Shown one piece after another: positions 37,357-45,395 of a DNA stretch of 47,366 bases. The stretch spans positions 1 through 47,366 of IMG/VR virus record IMGVR_UViG_3300032285_002345. One strand, 5' to 3'. Made by a program: the position numbers and the translations under genes. Position 1 is the first letter of the stretch. Each line of letters opens with the position of its first letter. This DNA comes from a virus. Under the pieces are notes generated by a model. The model saw only the letters and a program-made list of their open reading frames with translations, did not search any database and was not told the DNA's origin.

Positions 37357-40300
37357 TGTTTTATACAGGCGTAGTTGAAAGTCGTTCAGACCCATTAGAA
37401 CTTGGTCGTTGTCAGGTTCGTATTGTTGGTTTGCATACGCACGATAAAACACAACTTCCAACTCAGCAATTACCATGGGCAACCCCAGTTCAGCCAATAG
37501 GTTCAGCTGCGATGAATGGTATTGGTTATACTCCAGTTGGACCAGTTGAGGGTACTACTGTTATTATTATGTTTGCTGATGATGCTATGCAGCAACCAAT
37601 TATGCTTGGTACTGTTGGTGGTATACCATCAGCTCCACAATCAGTTTTAGATGATGATAGTGCAAATCCAGTTCAATCTTATGTAATTAAGGATTTGATA
37701 CTAAGAACTATTGATGGTCCAGTAACTGGTAAACAATTAACATTTATTGATAAAGAAACAGGTAGGACTAATCTTACTGCTGGTTTAACAGCAAATATGA
37801 AAGTTCTTGGCTTTGGTTTATCTAACGACTGCTATATTGTTTCAGTTGACTCACCAACACAAATAACAATCAGTGAACAGGTTACTGGTTATGGTGAGAA
37901 TATTATTACATTTAAACCAGCCCCAACAAATTTAGATGCAGTAAATCAAAGTAAAGCATCTACAGTACTAACTACTTCTAGTGGTGCTCCAGTTACTGAT
38001 GGTTCAGGAAACCCAGTTCAAGTTGGAACTCCAACACCATCCCCAACAACCCCTGCTACTCCTGTTTCTACTGCAACAAATACTTCTATACCAACTGTTC
38101 CGCCACCAAAATCTTCTTCTAATGCAGGTAAAGCGTCTGATGGTATTAAGGCACTTATTGCTGCTTGTGATAAAGTTGGTTTGACCACTAAAGAACAGAA
38201 ATGTGCTTTACTTGGAATTGCTGGTGGTGAGTCTGGTTGGATACCTCAACTAGAAGGTTACAATTATAGTGCTTCTCGTTTAAAACAAATATACTCGTTT
38301 ACAACTGAAGAAACCGCAGCCAAATTTTCTGATGCTTCTAAGAAAGGTGTTACCAGAGAAGAATTCTTTAGTTGGGTATATGGACCAAGTACTCGTGGTA
38401 AAAATTTCTTAGGCAATCAAACAGATGCTGATGGTGGCAAGTATTATGGTCGTGGATTTATTCAGCTGACTGGTAAGGGCAATTATGCTCGTTATCAGAA
38501 ACTTGCTAACGCAGCTGGATTGAATATTGATATTGTTAATAATCCTGATTCTCTTGATGCTGATATTAATGTTTCTGCATTAGTTGCTGCATTGTATATT
38601 AAAGATAGAGTACCAGCTGGGGTTAAACCAAATGCACATCCTGATTACTTCTATGCTGCCAAGAAAGCAGTTGGTGTTAATTCTCCAGATATTGCAGCAA
38701 GAAAATTAAAATTTTATGAATATTTTTATGGAACAGATGCTGGTGGTGCAGTAGAGAAAGATGCCAATCCTGCAGCAGTTGAACCACCAAAAGATGGCGC
38801 AAGCCCAACACCTGGACCATCAGAAGCAGCAGTTGCTTCAGGAACAGATAATACTGGATTCAGAGATCCAAACAACAAATATCCATTGAAAGATTATATC
38901 GGTGAGCCAGATACAAATCGTTTGGCACGTGGTTTAGTTGAAGGAACTATTGTTCAGAAAAAAGATTCTTCTATTCGCAAAGGTGTTCCTAAAGCAAACG
39001 GACAGGGTAACTGGGATCAAAACCTACCTTCATATGGCGCACAATACCCATATAATAAGGTTTATGAATCAGAGGCTGGTCATATCCAAGAGTTTGATGA
39101 TACTCCTGGATATGAGCGTATTCATACTTACCATAGAGCAGGAACATATCATGAAGTAGACCCAATGGGCACTCAAACGAATTATATTGTTGGCGATAAC
39201 TTTATGATTACTGAACGTAATGGATTTATTTGGATTGGTGGTGAATATAATTTAACAGTTGATGGTAATGCTAATATATTTTGTCGCACTGATGCTAATA
39301 TTGAAGTTGCCCAGAATGCTACTGTAAAGGTTGGTAACAATTTAGATATTGGTGTTGCAAATGATATTACGCTTGCTGTTGGTGGTAATATGCAATTAAA
39401 GGCTGTTGGTAAGTTAGATATTGCTGCAGATAATATAACAATGAAGTCTGCAAATAATATGTTTTTCCAGGCAGGACAAGGAACAAGTATTAAATCTAAT
39501 GCTATTGAGATTGAATCTTCAGCTGATATGAATATCCTTGCTGGTGGAACATTACATGCTGATTATGCTCAAGGTCAATTTGGAAATGGTGCTTCTGGTG
39601 GCCAAGATGTTGCTGATTTTACTTTAACACCACCACCTGCAGGAGATCCATTAAATCCAACAGTACCTCAATTGATCCCACCTGATCGTAGAGTTTCTGA
39701 AGCAGCTACTGCTGAAACTCCTGAAGATTATACAACACCTGAGGGTAGAGCAGAATCAGGTAAACAATCAAGAGAAAGTGGTGTGGCAAATCCTCCAGCA
39801 CCAGTAAATGCTGAAGAACCAGCAACAGCATCTGGTGGATCAAATACTGATATCCTAGTTGATTGTAAAGTTATTTACAATACTAATAATTTTACTGATG
39901 ATTATCGTATGTCCAAAAACTTTACACTAGGTATGTTAATGGATGGTGGTTTAAATGGTAAACATAAACTAGTAGATCAACAGTTACAGGGCGCAGATGG
40001 TCAACTAAGAATATTCACTGTCCAAGAAATTGTTTGTAACCTTGCGCAAACTTGTCAAAATTTATTGGAACCTGCTCTGGATATTCTTCCAGGTGGTATT
40101 GGTGGAAGAAATAAACTTTGGAAAATAAGTTCAGGGTATCGTTTAAAAGGTGTTGTTAAAACTGAATCACCAAACTCTGGTCATTGTAAAGGATTATGTT
40201 TGGATATTGCATTAATGGTTCCAGATAGAATGCGTAAAACTTACGAACTTGCTGTGGCTCTTGAAAAAATTCTACCATATGATCAATTAATTCTTGAATA

Positions 40301-40454
40301 TCGTTATCAGGATCAGGTTTGGGTTCATATGGCTTATGGTGGTGTTGGAGCAAGAAGAAAAATGGCATTTACTATGGTTAATGATAAAACATATACACGT
40401 GGTAGTTTTACTTTACTTGACTCTATACCACCTCCTGGAGCAGTTGTTAAATGA
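37356..40454 (+). CDS. 5: gp5-like cell-puncturing tail lysozyme with GH19 and M15-like domains
   Basis: A 1032-residue protein. Residues 1-100 form the OB fold (LELGRCQVRIVGLHTHD, GTTVIIMFADDAMQQPIMLG). About 258-460 is a GH19 lysozyme (GGESGW near 292, YGRGFIQLTGKGNY near 365) replacing the T4 GH24 domain. About 575-750 is the gp5C beta-helix (GHIQEFDDTPGYERIHTYH, then GD/GN-rich strands). About 885-1010 is an M15-like peptidase (SGYRLKG, SGHCKGLCLDIAL, WVHMAYGG: zinc His and Asp residues), absent from T4 gp5. Linkers are Pro/Thr-rich. Confidence 0.85.
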   Translation: MFYTGVVESRSDPLELGRCQVRIVGLHTHDKTQLPTQQLPWATPVQPIGSAAMNGIGYTPVGPVEGTTVIIMFADDAMQQPIMLGTVGGIPSAPQSVLDDDSANPVQSYVIKDLILRTIDGPVTGKQLTFIDKETGRTNLTAGLTANMKVLGFGLSNDCYIVSVDSPTQITISEQVTGYGENIITFKPAPTNLDAVNQSKASTVLTTSSGAPVTDGSGNPVQVGTPTPSPTTPATPVSTATNTSIPTVPPPKSSSNAGKASDGIKALIAACDKVGLTTKEQKCALLGIAGGESGWIPQLEGYNYSASRLKQIYSFTTEETAAKFSDASKKGVTREEFFSWVYGPSTRGKNFLGNQTDADGGKYYGRGFIQLTGKGNYARYQKLANAAGLNIDIVNNPDSLDADINVSALVAALYIKDRVPAGVKPNAHPDYFYAAKKAVGVNSPDIAARKLKFYEYFYGTDAGGAVEKDANPAAVEPPKDGASPTPGPSEAAVASGTDNTGFRDPNNKYPLKDYIGEPDTNRLARGLVEGTIVQKKDSSIRKGVPKANGQGNWDQNLPSYGAQYPYNKVYESEAGHIQEFDDTPGYERIHTYHRAGTYHEVDPMGTQTNYIVGDNFMITERNGFIWIGGEYNLTVDGNANIFCRTDANIEVAQNATVKVGNNLDIGVANDITLAVGGNMQLKAVGKLDIAADNITMKSANNMFFQAGQGTSIKSNAIEIESSADMNILAGGTLHADYAQGQFGNGASGGQDVADFTLTPPPAGDPLNPTVPQLIPPDRRVSEAATAETPEDYTTPEGRAESGKQSRESGVANPPAPVNAEEPATASGGSNTDILVDCKVIYNTNNFTDDYRMSKNFTLGMLMDGGLNGKHKLVDQQLQGADGQLRIFTVQEIVCNLAQTCQNLLEPALDILPGGIGGRNKLWKISSGYRLKGVVKTESPNSGHCKGLCLDIALMVPDRMRKTYELAVALEKILPYDQLILEYRYQDQVWVHMAYGGVGARRKMAFTMVNDKTYTRGSFTLLDSIPPPGAVVK

Positions 40455-40747
40455 GTGGATTTGCAAAAGAAGGAGATTTATCTCAAGGTATTGATGGACC
40501 AGCAACCCCACTAACCTATAAAAATCAAGCAGTAAAGACTTTTGTACAAGGAAAGAAAATAGCATTGGTCGGCGATCAATACCAACCCCATCAAGTCGGT
40601 TTAGCGACACATACTGGAACACAACGGGAAATTATAGGTGGTTCTTCTAAAACTTTCTTTGAGGGTAAAAAGGTAGCAAGATATGGAGATCTAATCGCCG
40701 ATGGGGACAAAGTTGGTGGAACTGGTTTCAACACATTCATAGAATAA
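40451..40747 (+). CDS. PAAR spike-tip protein (gp5.4-like)
   Basis: A 98-residue protein with PAAR-type spacing: IALVGDQYQPHQVG, HTGTQREIIGGSSKTFFEGKKVARYGD, then IADGDKVGGTGFNTFIE. PAAR proteins cap the spike tip, and in T4 this is gp5.4. It overlaps gp5 by 4 bases and is followed by a late octamer. Confidence 0.85.
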   Translation: MSGFAKEGDLSQGIDGPATPLTYKNQAVKTFVQGKKIALVGDQYQPHQVGLATHTGTQREIIGGSSKTFFEGKKVARYGDLIADGDKVGGTGFNTFIE

Positions 40748-40755
40748 CCTAAATA
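40748..40755 (+). promoter_or_regulatory. Putative late promoter octamer (CCTAAATA)
   Basis: CCTAAATA directly after the PAAR stop. By T4 spacing +1 is 40761, the A of the gp25 ATG; no Shine-Dalgarno precedes that ATG. Confidence 0.55.
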
Positions 40756-40760
40756 AGTAT

Positions 40761-41153
40761 ATGGCAAATAATACAAGAACATTCTCCGATTTAGACTTCA
40801 ATTTCACGAAAAATCCTGTGACAATGGATGTTACTCGTCGTTATGATGAGGATGCTGTAAAGAATGCTTTAAAGAATTTAATTTTAACTGGGAATTATGA
40901 GCGTCCATTTCATAGCGAAATCGGCAGCCCAATTAGAAAACTTCTATTTGAACCAGCAACCCCAATGCTTGGTGCTATGTTAAAACGAACTATCCAAGAT
41001 GTTATCAACACATTTGAACCAAGAGTCAATATTGTTGATATTATTTGCGTCGTAAATCCAGATGAAGAATCTATTGATGTATCTATTGAATTTACAATAT
41101 TAAATACGACTGCCCCAATAACACTAGATTTAACGCTACAGAGAACACGATAA
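40761..41153 (+). CDS. 25: gp25-like baseplate wedge
   Basis: A 130-residue protein of the GPW/gp25 family: FSDLDFNFTKNPVTMDVTRR, VKNALKNLILTGNYERPFH with the conserved Tyr-Glu-Arg, and GSPIRKLLFEP. gp25 connects the wedge to the sheath, where its fold mimics sheath domains. Continues directly into gp6. Confidence 0.92.
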   Translation: MANNTRTFSDLDFNFTKNPVTMDVTRRYDEDAVKNALKNLILTGNYERPFHSEIGSPIRKLLFEPATPMLGAMLKRTIQDVINTFEPRVNIVDIICVVNPDEESIDVSIEFTILNTTAPITLDLTLQRTR

Positions 41154-42989
41154 ATGGCAACCTCAAATAAAAAGATTAATGTCACAACATTAGATTTTGA
41201 TGACATTAAAACAAACTTAAAAACATTCTTAAGTGGACAGACGGAATTTCAAGATTATGATTTTGAAGGTTCTGCTATGTCAGTTCTATTAGATGTTTTG
41301 GCTTATAATACTCACTACAATGCTCTTTATAATAACCTTGCTATCAATGAGATGTTCCTTGATTCTGCAAGAAAACGTAATAGTGTAGTTTCTCTTTCAA
41401 AGATGCTTGGATATTCACCAAGATCTGCTACTTGTGCTCAAGCTACTATAACTTTGACAGTTTCTGCGCCATCTTCTGGCGCAACAATTTTAACATTACC
41501 AGCATATACTCCATTCAATACTACTATCGATGGGGCAAATTATACCTTCTATACTACTGGTTCGGTTACTGTTACAAGCACTACTGGTGTTTTTGTGTTT
41601 CAAAATCTAGTTATTACTGAAGGAACACCATTAACATTTAACACTACTGTTGGAACTAATACACGTTATATTATTCCAAATTCAGATATTGATTTAAATA
41701 CATTAACAATTCGTGTACAAGACTCTGCGACTTCTTCTGTGTATACTACTTTTGCAAAAGCAGATAGTCTAGTCAATGTTAATTCAACTAGCAAGTCTTA
41801 TTGGGTAAAAGAAATAGATGATGCATTATATGAAATAACATTTGGTGATGGTAATCTTGGTATGCAGTTAGATGTTGGTAATATAGTTCACATGAATTAT
41901 TTTGTTTCTAGTTTAGACGCACCAAATAAAGCAAGACAGTTTACTTATGGTGGTCCAACTTTAATTCCAAGCGCACAGATTAGTATTACTACAATTGGTG
42001 CCGCAGCAAATGGCGCATCTTCTGAAGACATTGATAGCATTCGTTTTAATGCACCAAGAATGTACGCTTCTCAAAATCGTTGCGTAACCCCAGACGATTA
42101 TAAATCAATTGTGTATTCTTTGTTTTCCGATGCTGCTTCTGTTACTTGTTGGGGTGGTGAGGATAATAATCCTCCTGTGTATGGTAAAGTTTATATTTGT
42201 ATTAAACCAAAGGATGCAGACAAACTAACAACAACGCAGAAATCTGGATTAATATCATCTATTCTTCAATCAAGAAATGTAGTTTCTGTTGTTCCAGTTA
42301 TTGTTGATCCAGAATATATTAATATTGCTGTGACAACTACAGTATACTATAATGAACAAGCAACTGCTAAAACTGCTTCTGAGATTGCTGGTATTGTAAC
42401 AAATACTATTAATGCATATAATGTTAACGAGTTAGATAGATTTGATGGAGTATTTAGATTCTCTAAACTTAGTAAGTTAATTGATAACTCTGATACATCA
42501 ATTACAAATAATATTACTACTATTTTATTACGTAGAGCATTGGCTGTTAGATATAATACTTCTGCACAATATTTACTCAACTTAATTAACCCTATTTGGA
42601 GTGCTGGACAACCAGAAGAATCATTCAAGAGCACTGGCTTCTATATTGCAGGAAGTGATGAGATTCATTACCTTGATGATGATGGTGTTCAGTATGTTCG
42701 TTTATTTCGCTATGGAACTAATGGTATTAAAATTATTGTAAACCCAACAATTGGTAATATTGATTATACAAATGGTGTTGTTGATATTAAAAATTTAAAT
42801 ATTACTGCTTTGGCTAATTTGGATTTAGAACTTTCAATTCGCCCACTATCAAACGACGTAGTTTCAGCACTTACTCAAATTGCACATATTCCTCCAGAAC
42901 ACTTAAAAGTAACAGCAATTCCTGACCCAACTGCTTCTGGCGACCTTCGTGGCGGATATAACTATACATTTACTTCTAGTCGCTCATAA
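41154..42989 (+). CDS. 6: gp6-like baseplate wedge
   Basis: A 611-residue protein. VLLDVLAYNTHYNALYNNLA near residue 50 is the family signature; LDSARKRNSVVSLSKMLGY and a C-terminal KVTAIPDPT segment follow. gp6 is the main wedge protein that clamps gp7. The region 100-240 is a Thr/Ser-rich beta portion. ATG lies immediately after the gp25 stop. Confidence 0.88.
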   Translation: MATSNKKINVTTLDFDDIKTNLKTFLSGQTEFQDYDFEGSAMSVLLDVLAYNTHYNALYNNLAINEMFLDSARKRNSVVSLSKMLGYSPRSATCAQATITLTVSAPSSGATILTLPAYTPFNTTIDGANYTFYTTGSVTVTSTTGVFVFQNLVITEGTPLTFNTTVGTNTRYIIPNSDIDLNTLTIRVQDSATSSVYTTFAKADSLVNVNSTSKSYWVKEIDDALYEITFGDGNLGMQLDVGNIVHMNYFVSSLDAPNKARQFTYGGPTLIPSAQISITTIGAAANGASSEDIDSIRFNAPRMYASQNRCVTPDDYKSIVYSLFSDAASVTCWGGEDNNPPVYGKVYICIKPKDADKLTTTQKSGLISSILQSRNVVSVVPVIVDPEYINIAVTTTVYYNEQATAKTASEIAGIVTNTINAYNVNELDRFDGVFRFSKLSKLIDNSDTSITNNITTILLRRALAVRYNTSAQYLLNLINPIWSAGQPEESFKSTGFYIAGSDEIHYLDDDGVQYVRLFRYGTNGIKIIVNPTIGNIDYTNGVVDIKNLNITALANLDLELSIRPLSNDVVSALTQIAHIPPEHLKVTAIPDPTASGDLRGGYNYTFTSSRS

Positions 42990-44923
42990 TGATTACAAGA
43001 CCTAAAGTTTCATCGATAGTAGCATCGCAGCTACCTGAATTTGTCAGGGACGAATATCAAACATTCGTTGATTTTTTAAAAGCGTATTATGAATTTTTAG
43101 AAACCACGCAAAAAGATCCAATAACACTACGCGATATTGACACAACCCTAGATGCGTTTATTACTTACTTTAAGTCTGAACTCGCTCAGAAATTGCCGTA
43201 TTCAACTGTTGATGAAAGATTTTTAATCACGAGAATTAAAGATCTTTATCTTGCAAAAGGTAGTGAATCAAGTTTTAGACTTCTATTTAGAATTTTATTC
43301 AATAAAGATATTACACTCCAATATCCATCAACTCAAATGCTACGTGCATCTGATGGTAAATGGAATCAAGACGTTTCAGTTTTTGTAAAAATATTAATTG
43401 GTAGCCCACAAACTATTGTTGGGAAAATGGTTGATGTTGTTACGCAAACTAAGATCGTTAGAGTTCTTGTTGATCGTCGTCAATATGTTGAAGTTGAAGT
43501 TGACAGAGCAATTCGTATTTCTGATGATGTATATGAATTTATTTTAGATCGTCGTTTCTTTGGTACAATCTCAGTTGGCGATACTTTAAGATATCTTGAT
43601 AGCAATAATAATATACTGTTTAATGGATTAATTTTACCAACCACGTCAACCTTAACAGTTGAACAGGCAGGTACTGGTTTCAAAGTTGGTGATCTCTACA
43701 ATATTAATAACTTCCAAGGATATGGAAGTATTATGAAAGTTTCTGCTGTTGATTCTGCTGGTGGTATTTCTCAGGCGCAGTTTATTAAATTTGGTACTGG
43801 TTATACTACTGACTTTACTTCCTCAATAACTTCTCAAAAGGGGCAAGATACAGCCTCAACTGAAGGTGTTATTATTTCTCGTGTTGATAGTTTTCTAGCA
43901 CCAGCAAATAAATCAGTAGCGTTGGGTATTACTGAGAAGACTTCTGGGTTTGCAGAGACTGGTTCCATTAATACTGCAGACTATAACTTAGCATTAAACT
44001 TTACTGTAACAGGAACCCTTACTGCCACTAATGGTAGTACAACTGTTACAGGTTCTGGATCATCATTTGCATCTCAATTAACATTTGGTGATTATATAAC
44101 GCTAAGTGGTATTTCATATCAAGTTCAATCTGTAGAGTCAAATACAAGTTTAACTTTATCGTCAAATTATACAGGAACTACATCAAGTTCGTTGACTTCT
44201 ATTGCTGGGTATAGACCAGCTGCTATGGATGGAACTTATGCTGGTTTAACTATTCGTGAATTTGGTATTAGTTCTGCAAACTCTGTAACTACAACAACTA
44301 CACCTGCTATTATTAAAGTATCTCTTGGACCGCTTGCTAAATATCCAGGATACTATGTTAATAATGATGGATTCTTGGATGATGCTATTTACATCCAAGA
44401 TAGTAAATTTTACCAATCACATTCTTACGTAATTAAAATTGATCAATCTTTAAATACGTATAAAACCATTGTTAAGAATCTGATTCACCCTGCTGGTATG
44501 GCAATCTTTGGTGAATATGACCTCCGTAATGAATTTACAATTAGTACTGCAATTGAATCGTTGATTAAGATTCTTTCAATTACAGTTGCAGATTCAGCAG
44601 TTTCAGGAACTAATACAGAGATCAAAGATATCTCTAAAATTATTAATTCCATTGCGTACGATCATACTTTAAATGATGGGTATACTTTAGATGATGATAC
44701 AGTAGGTACAGTTGACTATACTGGAACATTACTAAATAGAACATTACCGTATTTTAATATAACAAAACCTCTTGGAACACATGCTACTTTAGCTGGTCCA
44801 ACTGAAAATTCTACAGTTTCATCAACAGACTCTGGTGGATTAATATTAATTAATCCATATGTTGAAGCTGGATATTTTTTAAATGATGGCGGATCCTATG
44901 TTGGAACCCCAACAACTTTCTAA
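42989..44923 (+). CDS. gp7-like baseplate wedge protein
   Basis: A 644-residue protein. The N-terminal block (VASQLPEFVRDEYQTFVDFL, FLITRIKDLYLAKGSESSFR, ASDGKWNQDVSVFVK) is a signature I know from T4-like cyanophage baseplate proteins located after gp6. Residues 195-430 are beta-rich with repeat-like GTGFKVGDLY and GTGYTTDF motifs and a GSSFASQL insert. It is shorter than T4 gp7 (1032). TAATG overlap with gp6. Confidence 0.7.
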   Translation: MITRPKVSSIVASQLPEFVRDEYQTFVDFLKAYYEFLETTQKDPITLRDIDTTLDAFITYFKSELAQKLPYSTVDERFLITRIKDLYLAKGSESSFRLLFRILFNKDITLQYPSTQMLRASDGKWNQDVSVFVKILIGSPQTIVGKMVDVVTQTKIVRVLVDRRQYVEVEVDRAIRISDDVYEFILDRRFFGTISVGDTLRYLDSNNNILFNGLILPTTSTLTVEQAGTGFKVGDLYNINNFQGYGSIMKVSAVDSAGGISQAQFIKFGTGYTTDFTSSITSQKGQDTASTEGVIISRVDSFLAPANKSVALGITEKTSGFAETGSINTADYNLALNFTVTGTLTATNGSTTVTGSGSSFASQLTFGDYITLSGISYQVQSVESNTSLTLSSNYTGTTSSSLTSIAGYRPAAMDGTYAGLTIREFGISSANSVTTTTTPAIIKVSLGPLAKYPGYYVNNDGFLDDAIYIQDSKFYQSHSYVIKIDQSLNTYKTIVKNLIHPAGMAIFGEYDLRNEFTISTAIESLIKILSITVADSAVSGTNTEIKDISKIINSIAYDHTLNDGYTLDDDTVGTVDYTGTLLNRTLPYFNITKPLGTHATLAGPTENSTVSSTDSGGLILINPYVEAGYFLNDGGSYVGTPTTF

Positions 44924-44936
44924 TTAAGGAGATATA

Positions 44937-45383
44937 ATGATAAACCTAAACGATACATTTACCCCTACTGGCGAACTTGAAATTGTTCTCCGTGATATTC
45001 AAGGCAATATTAAAGAAATCCGCAAAGCAAAAAATTTAGTAGTTTCTGCTGGTAAAACTTACTTGGCATCCCGTGCTGTTGGTACTTCTTCTTCGATTAT
45101 GTCGCACATGGCTATTGGAACTGCAACATCAACTCCACAAGCAGCTGATACTCAATTAGGTACTGAAGCAGGTCGTGTTACTTTGGCATCTTCTTCTAAT
45201 AGCGCAAATGCAATTACTTATACTGCAACTTTTCCAGCTGGTACTGGTACTGGTGCCATCACTGAGGCAGCTGTTCTAAATGCTTCTTCAGCTGGAACTA
45301 TGCTTTGTCGCACAACATTCCCAGTAGTTAATAAAGCAGCTGGTGATTCCATCGCTGTTACATGGGTTGTTACAATCAGTTAA
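44937..45383 (+). CDS. Tail/baseplate structural protein
   Basis: A 148-residue Thr/Ala/Ser-rich protein (MINLNDTFTPTGELEIVLRD). KAKNLVVSAGKTYLASRAVG, MSHMAIGTATSTPQAADTQL and ITEAAVLNASSAGTMLC resemble small virion proteins found in many tailed phages. AAGGAGA upstream. Its exact place in the baseplate is unknown. Confidence 0.7.
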   Translation: MINLNDTFTPTGELEIVLRDIQGNIKEIRKAKNLVVSAGKTYLASRAVGTSSSIMSHMAIGTATSTPQAADTQLGTEAGRVTLASSSNSANAITYTATFPAGTGTGAITEAAVLNASSAGTMLCRTTFPVVNKAAGDSIAVTWVVTIS

Positions 45384-45395
45384 TTGGAAATTTAA

